Below are positions 6,766-15,289 of a stretch of DNA of 64,000 bases, in pieces; the stretch's first letter is position 1, and each line of letters begins with the position of its first letter. The position numbers and the translations under genes were made by a program. Below the pieces are notes generated by a model. It saw nothing but the letters and a program-made list of their open reading frames with translations. It was not told the DNA's origin and ran no database searches. This DNA comes from Desulfogranum mediterraneum DSM 13871 (GTDB lineage: Bacteria > Desulfobacterota > Desulfobulbia > Desulfobulbales > Desulfobulbaceae), in the NCBI RefSeq assembly GCF_000429965.1, contig NZ_AUCW01000019.1, forward strand, positions 1-64,000, written 5' to 3'.

Positions 6766-7583
6766 AGCTAACCCTTCTCTTGGAGTCGAGTCGATGTTAA
6801 ACAGGGAAAGGAAACGGGAAGGGGGAGGTGCTGGCTTTATGCTCTACTCTACTCAGGCCTCAGGTTTAGTGGTCAGGTATCCCGCCTATGGTGTATAGCG
6901 AGTGTATAGCGAGAACCATAAAATTCTGTCCCTGGCTCTTTACTCCTTTACTTCCGCATAACCGTCCTCCCGCATCAACTTGATGTAACCTCGATCCAGG
7001 TCGCGCCTTCGAATCAGCCCTCCCATGGAATCAGCCCTCCCATGTCTTGGCAGCCTTCTCTGTAACCGGCAGGGTGTGTTCCAGGGTCATGCCGGCAGAC
7101 TGGAGGTGGAAATTGTTGCGCCGGTCTGCCAGATGCTCCACGGTCAGAGTACAGACCCCAAATTCCTCATCCACGGTGCCTTCAAGCAGTGGGGAAAATG
7201 GGGAAAAATAGCGTCAGATTTATTTGCACTAGCCAACCTCTTTCCACTATATCTGAACACACTATATCTGAACAGGAGACCCTCTGCCTCGAGGTGGCCA
7301 CAACCGACCTGAAGCGTTTGCAGGAACAACATTTTCTCCTGGGAGCGGCTGTTCATATCAGGGGCCAGGTTGATCTATTCAGTATTATTTTATTCATTAA
7401 AATTGACCTGTTACACAGTACATCTGTTGCTTGAATTTGAAAAATATTTTTCTCTTAAACAAAAATTTTGATTACCAGGTGTTGTTGATGCTAAGAGGTT
7501 CGGTCTGAGGAAAGAGCTGTCCAGATGATCCGAGGTAGTCTTTCTTTCAATCGGGGTCGAGCTGTGGGGGGAAGGGTGGGGGA
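6766..7583. other. Gene-poor stretch with four short tandem duplications
   Basis: About 800 bases between intI and the tRNA with no convincing intact gene. It contains perfect direct repeats: an 11-mer twice at 6891-6912 (GTGTATAGCGA), a 17-mer twice at 7011-7044, a 9-mer twice at about 7189-7206 (TGGGGAAAA) and a 15-mer twice at 7245-7274 (CACTATATCTGAACA). Pieces of a decayed reading frame lie on the minus strand between them. Open frames here are short and interrupted. Confidence 0.6.
6940..7193 (-). pseudogene. Decayed coding remnant, unrecognised
   Basis: Minus-strand translation from about 7193 reads like real protein (GTVDEEFGVCTLTVEHLADRR.., then TLPVTEKAAKTWEG) and hits a stop at the 17-bp tandem duplication. 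A second plausible segment in a shifted frame follows (LIRRRDLDRGYIKLMREDGY) to a stop at 6940. Together they look like the C-terminal part of a gene broken by a frameshift near the duplication. I do not recognise the family. It may be a remnant of an integron-adjacent or mobile gene. Confidence 0.3.
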
Positions 7584-7623
7584 AACAAAAAAGGCACGTA
7601 ACTGAGAGTCAGTTACGTGCCTT
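7584..7623 (-). terminator. Rho-independent terminator downstream of tRNA-Arg
   Basis: A perfect 15-bp stem (AAGGCACGTAACTGA with TCAGTTACGTGCCTT) around a 3-base loop. On the minus strand it is followed by TTTTTTG, directly after the tRNA 3' end. This is a textbook intrinsic terminator for the tRNA transcript. Confidence 0.92.
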
Positions 7624-7628
7624 ATATA

Positions 7629-7705
7629 TGGTGGGCGGAGCGGGATTCGAACCCACGGCCTTTGGCTTCGGAGGCCAACACTCTATCCAGCTGAGCTACC
7701 CGCCC
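7629..7705 (-). tRNA. tRNA-Arg (anticodon CCG)
   Basis: The minus strand gives a full cloverleaf. The acceptor stem is GGGCGGG/CTCCGCCC-like. The D arm is GCTCAGCTGGATAGAGT, and the anticodon arm TTGGC-CTCCGAA-GCCAA has anticodon CCG at positions 34-36. The T arm is GTGGGTTCGAATCCCGC, and the 3' CCA is encoded. It reads CGG codons. It is the only tRNA found in the window, and its own terminator follows immediately. Confidence 0.96.
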
Positions 7706-7958
7706 GGGAACTCAAGAATTGATGGCAGATATATACACCGTTGCTCGCCATCTGTAAACCAAAGATTGCAACCCTTTTTTCCCTGTTCGGGAAGTTCTTT
7801 CAAGAGATTCCTGCTCTGGCCCGGCTGACCCTGCGACTGACCCAACTTTACCGGGAACCAGGCTGGGGTGGGGGGAGACATGTTGAGGGCTCCCTGTCCA
7901 AGGTGCGGCATACAGCCGCCCGGTTCGAGGAGCGGACCGGTTCGATCAAGGGGCAGGC

Positions 7959-8270
7959 TTAGCCCCTGCGCTCCTGGAGCTGGCCCATGTACTCCTCCCA
8001 CTCCACGGGCAGCGAGGATTTCTTCTTGGTGTTGCAGTCCTTGCAGCAGGGCACCAGGTTATCCTTGGTGCTTCTGCCGCCGCGGGCCAGGGGGATGACG
8101 TGATCCATGGTCAGGTTCTTGAACCCCACCTTTTCCCCGCAGTAGTAGCAGCAGCCGGTGGAGGTCTTCTGCTGCCACCAGCGGCTGCGCCGCATCTGTC
8201 GGGCCTTGTTGCGTTCGGCCCGGATGAGGTCATCATCCACACCGTCCAGACTGTAGTATTCTTGATTCAT
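7959..8270 (-). CDS. HNH endonuclease family protein
   Basis: A 103-residue protein with a compact HNH/McrA-type fold: a CYYC zinc knuckle (about residues 41-44), the catalytic DHVIPLARGG segment (DH then GG), an asparagine in TKDNLVPCC, and a second CxxC (CCKDCN) before a lysine-rich end. It probably binds Zn and cleaves nucleic acid. It lies 10 bases after folC on the same strand, so it is co-transcribed with uvrD and folC. Stand-alone HNH proteins of this size are common near housekeeping genes and mostly uncharacterised. Confidence 0.85.
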   Translation of the reverse strand: MNQEYYSLDGVDDDLIRAERNKARQMRRSRWWQQKTSTGCCYYCGEKVGFKNLTMDHVIPLARGGRSTKDNLVPCCKDCNTKKKSSLPVEWEEYMGQLQERRG

Positions 8271-8280
8271 GCTCTCTTGT

Positions 8281-9606
8281 CTAGTGTTTCTGGGTAAGTG
8301 GGCCGCAGAGCAGCTCCCGTGCTGCCCCGACCAGGTAGAGGGAACCGGCTATGCAGATCAGCTCATCGTCCTTGGCCAGGCGGGCGGCCTGCTCCAGGGC
8401 CTGCTGGACCTGGGGCGCCAGCAGTAGCTTCCCTTGTTCCCGGTCCGGGACCTGGGCAGCCAACTGCTCCGGGCGGGCCGAGCGGCGGGGCTCGGCCTGG
8501 GTGAGGATGATGGCCCTGGCCCGTGTCAGCAGTCGTCTCCAGGCCGGGCCCAGTTCCTTGTCTGCCATGCTGCCCCAGACCAGGATGATGGGCTGCTCTG
8601 CAAAGTCCTGTTCCAGGGTTCTCAGCAGGGCGGTGATGCCGGCCTCGTTATGGGCGCCGTCGATAAGAATTTTTTTGTTTTCCTGCTTCTTTGAGTGGGG
8701 CCAGGGCGGCGAGTCGGCCTGCGAGCAGTTCAGCAGCTCCATCCGGCCGGGCCAGCTGACCCGGGCAAGTCCTGCCCTGAGCTGGTCGCCCTTGACAGGG
8801 AAGCCCCGTGTCCCCAGCAGCTCCATGGTGGCCAGGGCCAGGCAGCTGTTGGCCAGCTGATGCTGCCCGGGCAGGGGCGAGTGCAGCTGCTCGATTCTGG
8901 TTTCGTTGAGGCCGCTGTAGTGAAACAGGTCGGGCTCTCCCAGGGCGCTGAACTCCTCACCCAGGGTGAAGAGGGGACTCCGGAGGCGGTGGCAGCGCTC
9001 AAGGATCACCTCCCGGGCCTCGGGTTCCAGAACCCCGGAGACCACCGGCGTGCCGGGCTTGACGATCCCGGCCTTTTCCCGGGCAATCTCTGCAAGGGTA
9101 TCGCCCAGGTGCTGCTGATGGTCCAGGGCAATGTTGGTGAGCACCGAGACCAGGGGGCTGAGCACGTTGGTGGCATCGAGCCTTCCGCCCAGGCCGGTCT
9201 CGACCACCGCGATATCCACGCCGCGCTCCTGGAACCAGCAAAAGGCCAGGGCCGTGGTGAACTCGAAGTAGGTGGTGGTGCGGCTGGCCAGGGTGGTGGT
9301 CAGTCGCTCGGCGCAGGCGGCAAACTCCTCTCTGGAGATGAACTGCCGGTTGATCCGGAAACGTTCCCGCACCGAGCTCAGGTGCGGGGAGGAGTAGAAG
9401 CCCACCCGATAGCCGGCCTCGGACAGCATGGCCACCAGGTTGGCGCCCACCGAGCCCTTGCCGTTGGTGCCGGCCAGGTGGATGGTGGGGAACTGCTCCT
9501 GGGGTGCGTCCAGCTCTGCCAGCAGCTCGCGGATGGACTCCAGCCCCAGCTTGATGGTAAACATCTGGAGCGCGTCCAGGGTGGCCAGGGCCTGTTGATA
9601 ATCCAT
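8281..9606 (-). CDS. folC: Bifunctional folylpolyglutamate synthase / dihydrofolate synthase
   Basis: Mur-ligase family enzyme that adds L-glutamate to dihydropteroate or to folate, using ATP, in the cytoplasm. Of 441 residues, the N-terminal half shows the P-loop HLAGTNGKGS (about 43-52), then SSPHL, the VLTNIALDHQQHLG metal/nucleotide segment and the REKAGIVKPG loop. The C-terminal half has the IDGAHNEAG motif. Length is normal for the family. It sits between the helicase gene (29 bases upstream) and the HNH gene, forming a three-gene minus-strand operon. Confidence 0.95.
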   Translation of the reverse strand: MDYQQALATLDALQMFTIKLGLESIRELLAELDAPQEQFPTIHLAGTNGKGSVGANLVAMLSEAGYRVGFYSSPHLSSVRERFRINRQFISREEFAACAERLTTTLASRTTTYFEFTTALAFCWFQERGVDIAVVETGLGGRLDATNVLSPLVSVLTNIALDHQQHLGDTLAEIAREKAGIVKPGTPVVSGVLEPEAREVILERCHRLRSPLFTLGEEFSALGEPDLFHYSGLNETRIEQLHSPLPGQHQLANSCLALATMELLGTRGFPVKGDQLRAGLARVSWPGRMELLNCSQADSPPWPHSKKQENKKILIDGAHNEAGITALLRTLEQDFAEQPIILVWGSMADKELGPAWRRLLTRARAIILTQAEPRRSARPEQLAAQVPDREQGKLLLAPQVQQALEQAARLAKDDELICIAGSLYLVGAARELLCGPLTQKH

Positions 9607-9635
9607 GATCCTGCTCTCTGCGAGTGGCTAGGTGG

Positions 9636-11849
9636 CTAGGAGGCCTGGCGGCTGTCCATCACGCTCAGGTTGGCATAGTCCAGGTGGAGGATCTTGGTGC
9701 CGTGGCGGTCAAAGGCCACCTCCACCCGCCGGGGACCGGGGATGCTGGTGATCCGGCCGTTGCCGAAGTAGCCGTGGTGGACGATCATGCCCGGGGCAAA
9801 GGTCTGGCGGGCGGACTGCACCTTTTGATGGGAGGGCTTCGGGGCAGCACCCTGAGGGGCATGGGTCTCCTGGACGCCATAGGGGGAGGGCGCCTGCTCC
9901 TGGATATAGAGCCCATGGGGGAGCTCCCGCAGGAAGGGCGACATCCCGGTGCGGTGGTGTTTGCGGTCCGGGGTCATCAGCTCACAGGGATAGGTGAGGA
10001 AGAGCTGCTTCTTGGCCCGGGTGGCGGCCACATAGAGCAGCCGGCGTTCTTCCTCCCACTGCTCGCCGGAGCCGGCATGCTGGTGGGGGAAGCGTCCCTC
10101 GGCCAGGCCGATCACAAAGACCGCATCCCACTCCAGCCCCTTGGAGGAGTGGATGGTGGAGAGGATCAGCTTGCCCGACTGCTCCTCGCCGCCGCCCTTG
10201 CTCTCCGGCTCTGGCGGATCCAGGGCCGTGTCATCGACAAAGGACTGGAGGTCGCCGTAGCCGCCGATCAGGCTGGAGATCTGGTCCAGCTCCTTGCGGC
10301 GTTTGGGATAGTCGTCGTAGTAGATCTTCTCAAAGATGGGCAGATAGTACTGGCTCACCAGGTCGTAGATCGTCGAGGGCGGCAGTTGGGGACGGCTGAT
10401 CTCCCGGAGGATCGCCACCAGCTCGTCGAAGCCCGCCTTCCAGGTCTTGCCCGGCGGGTAGTCGGCCAGGCGGGCGATGGGATCGTCGGCCTGCTTGATG
10501 AAGTTGATGATCTTCTGGGCGGTCTTGGGCCCCACCTTGTCCAGCTGGAGCAGCAGCCGGTTCCAGGAGAGGGTGTCCCAGGGGTTGACCAGGATCCGGA
10601 AGAAGGAGAGGATATCCTTGATATGGGCCGACTCGGTGAGCCTGATCCCGCCGCGCTTCTCAAACTCATAGTAGTGGCTGGCCAGCTCCATCTCCAGCTT
10701 GTAGGAGTGGAAGCCGGAGCGAAAGAGGATGGCGATCTCGTTGATCGGGGTGCCCTCCTCCTGCAGCTTCTTGATGGTCGTGGCGATATAGCGGGCCTCG
10801 GCCGCCTCGTTGCGGGCCTTGAACACGGTGGGCCGGATGCCGCCCTCGATGGAGCTGAACAGGGTCTTGGTGAACTTTTCCTCGGCGCTGGCGATCACCG
10901 CGTTGGTCAACTCCAGGATAGGCTGGGTGGAGCGGTAGTTCTCCTCCAGCTTGATGATCGAGGTCCCCGGGAACTGCTCGGAGAAGCGCATGATGTTGTG
11001 GAAGTCTGCCCCCCGGAAGCTGTAGATCGACTGGGCATCGTCGCCCACCACCATCACGTTGCCGTGGATGGAGGCCAGGCGGCGGATGATATGGGCCTGG
11101 ATCAGGTTGGTGTCCTGGTACTCATCCACCAGCACATGTTCAAAGCGGCTGCAGATGGCCTCGTGGGCCTCCTTGGACTCGCTGATCAGCCGCTGCCAGT
11201 TGACCAGCAGGTCGTCATAGTCCATCAGGGCATGATCTTCCTTGAACTGCTGGTAGTGCTTGTTGATGGCGTGGAAATCCTCGATGAACTCCGAGAGATG
11301 GACATGGCCTTCCAGCACCAGGTCGTCGATGGTCCGCGACTTGTTGATCGAACCGGAAATGAGGTTCATGATCACCCGCTTGGAGGGGAAGCGCTTGCCT
11401 GCCCCGGACATGCCCAGCGAGGACTTGATCAGGTTGATGATCCCCTCGGCATCGCCCCGGTCGATGATGGTGAAGCGGGAGCCAAAGCCCAGATGGTGGC
11501 CGTAGCGCCGCAGCAGCAGGTTGGCGGTGGCATGGAAGGTGCCGCCCACGATCCTGGCCGAGGACTGGTCGGTGAGCTGGCCGGCCCGCCAGAGCATCTC
11601 CTGGGCAGCCCGCCGGGTAAAGGTGAGCAGCAGGATCGATTCCGGCGGCACCCCCTGGCGGAGCAGGTGGGCCATGCGGTAGACCAGGGTCCTGGTCTTG
11701 CCGGAACCTGCGCCTGCGATCACCAGCACCGGTCCGGCTCCGTGATGCACTGCGGCATGTTGGGCAGAGTTGAGGCTGTGGGCGTCTGCTGGGGAGGAGT
11801 CGTTGAGCGGCTGGTTCGGGTCGGTGTAGATGGTGTCTTGATTGTGCAT
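9636..11849 (-). CDS. UvrD/PcrA-type ATP-dependent DNA helicase
   Basis: SF1A 3'-5' helicase for repair and replication restart. With the ATG at 11849 it has 737 residues (a TTG 12 codons earlier is also open). Walker A is AGAGSGKTRTLV near the N-terminus, followed by TFTRRAAQEM, Walker B VDEYQDTN, QSIYSFRGA, ENYRSTQ, STIHSSKGLEWD and VAATRAKKQLFL. The last 60 residues (GMIVHHGYFGNGRI..) match the PcrA/UvrD C-terminal Tudor-like segment that binds RNA polymerase. It heads the folC-HNH operon. It is clearly distinct from the AT-rich NERD helicase at 2-4 kb. Confidence 0.92.
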   Translation of the reverse strand: MHNQDTIYTDPNQPLNDSSPADAHSLNSAQHAAVHHGAGPVLVIAGAGSGKTRTLVYRMAHLLRQGVPPESILLLTFTRRAAQEMLWRAGQLTDQSSARIVGGTFHATANLLLRRYGHHLGFGSRFTIIDRGDAEGIINLIKSSLGMSGAGKRFPSKRVIMNLISGSINKSRTIDDLVLEGHVHLSEFIEDFHAINKHYQQFKEDHALMDYDDLLVNWQRLISESKEAHEAICSRFEHVLVDEYQDTNLIQAHIIRRLASIHGNVMVVGDDAQSIYSFRGADFHNIMRFSEQFPGTSIIKLEENYRSTQPILELTNAVIASAEEKFTKTLFSSIEGGIRPTVFKARNEAAEARYIATTIKKLQEEGTPINEIAILFRSGFHSYKLEMELASHYYEFEKRGGIRLTESAHIKDILSFFRILVNPWDTLSWNRLLLQLDKVGPKTAQKIINFIKQADDPIARLADYPPGKTWKAGFDELVAILREISRPQLPPSTIYDLVSQYYLPIFEKIYYDDYPKRRKELDQISSLIGGYGDLQSFVDDTALDPPEPESKGGGEEQSGKLILSTIHSSKGLEWDAVFVIGLAEGRFPHQHAGSGEQWEEERRLLYVAATRAKKQLFLTYPCELMTPDRKHHRTGMSPFLRELPHGLYIQEQAPSPYGVQETHAPQGAAPKPSHQKVQSARQTFAPGMIVHHGYFGNGRITSIPGPRRVEVAFDRHGTKILHLDYANLSVMDSRQAS

Positions 11850-11891
11850 GGGGCCATTACTACCACAGCGCTCTGGAAGAGGCAATGGCTG

Positions 11892-11920
11892 TTGACACTA
11901 TATAGAAAGGAGATTAAATT
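11892..11920 (+). promoter_or_regulatory. Candidate sigma-70 promoter
   Basis: TTGACA (11892-11897), a 17-base spacer and TAAATT (11915-11920), pointing at the gene that starts at 12008. It sits in the divergent interval between the helicase and this gene. A good AAGGAG sequence lies inside the spacer, so a short leader peptide starting at TTG 11919 is a competing reading. Confidence 0.45.
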
Positions 11921-12007
11921 GGCGGCTCTTGAGCCAATTCAACCATGAGCCCCTGGGAAGATGGCTCTTCTCCCCGGGATCCAATCCAGCCAAGGAAAAA
12001 AAGACCC

Positions 12008-12403
12008 ATGGATACTCTTGCCGACCGTTTCACCGCCCAGACCCTGCTCGACATCTTTCCCCAGGAGCGCAGCAATGACTTTTTTGAGGCCCTGTTCGGG
12101 GATGCCGAAGAGGGGGCCTTTGACATCCGGCTCGCCTATGACCGCTACGAGCAGAATGATCAGACCCTCCACTTTAAGCTGGAGCTGCATGAACGGCCGG
12201 GCAGGTGTCTTGCCTGTAACCTGACCTATGGCCTGCCCGATGTCTTTGCCCGTCATCCGGTGATCAATCTGGCCGGTCTGGTCAAGGATATCGATCAGCT
12301 GCTTAGTCCGGATCTGAGCTGTGAGGAGTGGAAGCTGGGCACCACCCAGCAGCAGCAGGGTTGCCACTGCATCCCGCTGGTGATCGCGCTCCGGCCACAG
12401 TAG
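12008..12403 (+). CDS. Conserved hypothetical protein of deltaproteobacterial type
   Basis: A 131-residue soluble, acidic protein starting MDTLADRFTAQ. It has a compact central segment with a conserved-looking CLACNLTYGLP motif, RHPVINLAGLV, and a C-terminal strand ending IPLVIALRP. I recall close relatives in sulfate-reducing bacteria that carry a misleading 'pancreas/duodenum homeobox protein 1' label. No catalytic motif is visible. The ATG at 12008 was chosen over an upstream one at 11945 because the preceding 21 residues look non-conserved and proline/arginine-rich. It is transcribed away from the uvrD operon. Confidence 0.65.
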   Translation: MDTLADRFTAQTLLDIFPQERSNDFFEALFGDAEEGAFDIRLAYDRYEQNDQTLHFKLELHERPGRCLACNLTYGLPDVFARHPVINLAGLVKDIDQLLSPDLSCEEWKLGTTQQQQGCHCIPLVIALRPQ

Positions 12404-12481
12404 CAGCCAGGGCAGGGGCAGGGGAGGTATCTTGTCCCGAGAGCTCCGTCCCGTAATATCAGGGACGCCGAGTCCCGGCTC

Positions 12482-12507
12482 CATCTTCCGCAGGCATCTT
12501 CCGCAGG
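12482..12507. repeat. 13-bp perfect tandem duplication
   Basis: CATCTTCCGCAGG occurs twice back to back in the interval between the two convergent genes. It is another example of the short slippage-type duplications seen elsewhere in this window. Confidence 0.8.
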
Positions 12508-12562
12508 CCGGTTCAACCGGCCCCGGGGTGCCTGCCAGGGCTGCCAGGGCCGGGCTGGAACC

Positions 12563-13576
12563 TCAGTTGGCCATGAGGCGATCGCTGTGCCGGGCCTTGC
12601 CCCTGGCCTTGACCCGGTAGAGGATATCGTCGGCCGTTTCCAGCCACTCTTTCTTATCCACGCCCTGGCTCCACTGGGAGAGGCCGATACTGACCCCGAG
12701 CTTGCCGGCAGTGGTCAGGACATTCAGGCGATCCACCGCGTTCACCAGTCGCCTGGTCAAAAACTTGGCCTTGTGGATATCGGTATCAGGCAGGATCAGT
12801 AAAAACTCATCACCGCCCATCCGTACCAGCAGGTCGGTCTGACGGATCTGCTCCTCCATCACCCTGGCCACGTCCTGGAGCACCCGGTCCCCCATGGGAT
12901 GCCCCATGGTGTCGTTCACCGACTTGAAGTGATCCAGATCCAGGGCCGCGATGGTCAGGGGATGACCATGGCGCCTGGCCTGCTCGATGATCATATCGAT
13001 GCGCTCTTCAAAGACAAAGCGGTTGGGCAGTCCGGTCAGGGTATCCCTGCGCACCTGGGAGAAGACCTTTTCAAACTCCAGGGTCCGCTGCAGGGGGGCA
13101 GCGATCACCGTCAGGGTCTGTTCGAGGAAGGGACGTTCCTCTTCCCGGAACGGCTCATCTTTGCGGATAAACACCAGCCTGGCCCGGTGATCGGCCTCGT
13201 TGAAGCTCCACTCAAAGGCATGCAGTGTTTCCGGCCCTGCTCCAACCGGGGAAACCTGCTGCCCTCTGAGGAGATGCTCGCCCATGGTGATGGCCTGGCG
13301 ACGCTCCGGGCCGTGACTGGAGCAGTACATGTGCATCTTCTCCTGCTCCGGGTTGTAGTAACCGACCAGATCGTGGCTGCAGTGTTCCATGATCCAGATC
13401 GAGTAGGTCTCGAGCATGGTGGGCAGGTCAAGCACTCCGGCAATCCGTTGGTGGAGGATGTTCACCTTCTGCAGGATAGCCGACTGCTGCCGGTAATGTT
13501 CCAGTTCGGACAGGAGGGTGTTCATGGTGTCCGCTACTTGGGGGTCCTGGAGTGGGGATACGGTACTCGCGTTCAT
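12563..13576 (-). CDS. GGDEF diguanylate cyclase with GAF-like sensory domain
   Basis: A 337-residue enzyme making cyclic di-GMP from two GTP. Residues 1-165 form a soluble sensor region, GAF-like in length and pattern, preceded by a short coiled coil. The cyclase domain starts at DTLTGLPNRF (about 178) and has the intact active-site motif GGDEF at 254-258. An inhibitory I-site, R245-Q-T-D248, lies exactly five residues upstream, so product inhibition is expected. It has no membrane segment. It is transcribed alone, with its end facing the conserved hypothetical gene. Confidence 0.92.
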   Translation of the reverse strand: MNASTVSPLQDPQVADTMNTLLSELEHYRQQSAILQKVNILHQRIAGVLDLPTMLETYSIWIMEHCSHDLVGYYNPEQEKMHMYCSSHGPERRQAITMGEHLLRGQQVSPVGAGPETLHAFEWSFNEADHRARLVFIRKDEPFREEERPFLEQTLTVIAAPLQRTLEFEKVFSQVRRDTLTGLPNRFVFEERIDMIIEQARRHGHPLTIAALDLDHFKSVNDTMGHPMGDRVLQDVARVMEEQIRQTDLLVRMGGDEFLLILPDTDIHKAKFLTRRLVNAVDRLNVLTTAGKLGVSIGLSQWSQGVDKKEWLETADDILYRVKARGKARHSDRLMAN

Positions 13577-13805
13577 CGGTTTGGTCCTGATAAGTGGGTT
13601 TCGGAGTGGAGCTGGTTGTTCTTAAGTTTGAGCTTATGCGAATAGCATGCCGGTTTTTCTTCCCTTTTCAGGGGCATTCCCGGTTCAAAGAGCCGGATTT
13701 CATGGTATTTCATCCGGGGAAAGAGCCGGCTTGTCATAAATCTGACAGCCTGTTTCAAGATCATGTCAGTGATCTGTCTCTGGGCAGAGAGAAAGGAGAA
13801 AGCGT

Positions 13806-14858
13806 TTGAATATCGGACAGATGTTTCTGGTCGGCTTTCAGGAGGATCGGCTGGAGGAGGACTCCTGGCTGGTCGAGGATATCTGTGAGCATGATCTTGG
13901 CGGGGTGATCCTCTTTGACCGCAACATCAGCGGCAGAGTCCAGAATTTTGACAGCCCGCATTCCCTGGGGCGGCTGGTGGAGCAACTCAGGGGCTATGGT
14001 TCTTCCCCCCTCCTGATCGGGGTGGATCAGGAGGGGGGGAGGGTCTGTCGACTCAAGGAGCGGGACGGTTTCCCGGCCACGGTCAGCGCCGCTGCCATGG
14101 CCGCAGGCGGGGCTGCCTACGCCGGAACGCAGGCAGCACGCCTGGCCGCCATGCTCCGCGAGCATGGGGTCAACCTCAACTTTGCCCCGGTGGTGGATCT
14201 GGAGCTGAATCCGGATAACCCCATCATCGCCCGCTATCAGCGCAGTTTCGGTGCAGATCCAGCCACCGTTGTCCGCCTGGCCGAGACCTTTATCCGGGAG
14301 CACCACCTCCAGGGGATCGCCTGCTGCCTCAAGCATTTTCCCGGTCACGGCAGCGCCGGAGGAGACTCCCATGCGGGCTTTGTCGATATCAGCGACTGCT
14401 GGGAGGAGAAAGAGCTGGCCCCCTATGCAGCCCTGCTTGGCCAGGGCTATGCCGACGGGGTGATGAGCGCCCACCTGGTCCATAGGGGCCTGGATCCCAA
14501 GGGGCTGCCTGCCACCCTCTCCCGGGAGATGGTGGCCGGGATGCTCCGCGGGCAGTTGGGTTTTTCAGGGGTGGTCTTCAGCGATGACCTCCAGATGGGG
14601 GCCATAACCCGCGGCTGGAGCTACAAAGAGGCCGTGCAACTGGCGGTCCTGGCCGGAGTGGATATCTTGGTGGTGGGCAATAACCTGGAGTATCGGCCCG
14701 ACTGCGTCCGCCAGGGGATCCGGGCCATCACCGAGCTCCTGGATTCCGGCCGGATAGAGGAGCAACAACTGGAGCGCTCCCTGGAGCGGATCAGGATCTT
14801 GAAAGAAAAAATCAAAGGAGAACGTCCATGGAAGAGCGTCCGTCAAGCCACAGCCTGA
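13806..14858 (+). CDS. nagZ: Beta-N-acetylhexosaminidase, glycoside hydrolase family 3
   Basis: Cytoplasmic enzyme that removes GlcNAc from anhydro-muropeptides during peptidoglycan recycling. Of 350 residues, it shows the DQEGGRV loop, the KHFPGHG catalytic-loop motif followed by DSH, and the nucleophile aspartate in SDDLQMGAI. The start is a TTG supported by AAGGAG seven bases upstream. Its last 31 bases overlap the next gene, whose ribosome site lies inside this one, so the two are translationally coupled. Confidence 0.93.
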   Translation: MNIGQMFLVGFQEDRLEEDSWLVEDICEHDLGGVILFDRNISGRVQNFDSPHSLGRLVEQLRGYGSSPLLIGVDQEGGRVCRLKERDGFPATVSAAAMAAGGAAYAGTQAARLAAMLREHGVNLNFAPVVDLELNPDNPIIARYQRSFGADPATVVRLAETFIREHHLQGIACCLKHFPGHGSAGGDSHAGFVDISDCWEEKELAPYAALLGQGYADGVMSAHLVHRGLDPKGLPATLSREMVAGMLRGQLGFSGVVFSDDLQMGAITRGWSYKEAVQLAVLAGVDILVVGNNLEYRPDCVRQGIRAITELLDSGRIEEQQLERSLERIRILKEKIKGERPWKSVRQATA

Positions 14859-15262
14859 TCATCGGCTATATCATCTGGATCTTCGGCTTCATCGGGGCCC
14901 ACCGTTTCTATTACGGCAAGCCCATTTCAGGCACCATCTACTTCTTTACCCTGGGGCTCTTCTTTGTGGGCTGGCTGGTGGACCTCTTCCTGATTCCGGC
15001 CATGGATCGCGAGGCGGATATCCGCTTCCAGGCCGGTCCTGTCGACTATACCGTGGCCTGGCTGCTCCTGGTCTTTCTGGGGCTGTTCGGCATCCACCGG
15101 ATGTACATGGGTAAGTGGATCAGCGGCATCATCTACCTCTGCACCTGCGGCCTGTTCGGCCTGGGTTATATCTACGACATGTGGACCATCAACGATCAGA
15201 TCACCCTGATCAATGGCCGCCAGGGTAACTCCGGAGGCGGATTCGCCCTGCGGCAGCAGTGA
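14828..15262 (+). CDS. TM2-domain membrane protein, duplicated domain
   Basis: A 144-residue inner-membrane protein with two successive TM2 units. Each has the signature of a first helix, a G-H-R-FYYGK or G-H-R-MYMGK turn, and a glycine-rich second helix ending in aspartate (FFVGWLVDLF; GLGYIYDMW). The two copies (about residues 8-60 and 75-130) clearly derive from an internal duplication. The start ATG has AAAGGAG inside nagZ. The role of TM2 proteins in bacteria is unknown. Confidence 0.88.
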   Translation: MEERPSSHSLIIGYIIWIFGFIGAHRFYYGKPISGTIYFFTLGLFFVGWLVDLFLIPAMDREADIRFQAGPVDYTVAWLLLVFLGLFGIHRMYMGKWISGIIYLCTCGLFGLGYIYDMWTINDQITLINGRQGNSGGGFALRQQ

Positions 15263-15289
15263 GGAGCAGGCCAATCGGCATGGGCCTGA

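Noticed and set aside
7629-7705. tRNA-Arg as integration site of a genomic island containing the integron
   Set aside because: No duplicate of the tRNA 3' end was seen at the other side, and no island-type integrase other than IntI is present.
9624-11948. 774-codon plus-strand open frame opposite the UvrD/PcrA helicase
   Set aside because: It lies antisense to a clearly recognisable helicase, has repetitive Gly/Leu/Asp-rich sequence without domains, and exists because GC-rich codons leave few stops on the other strand.
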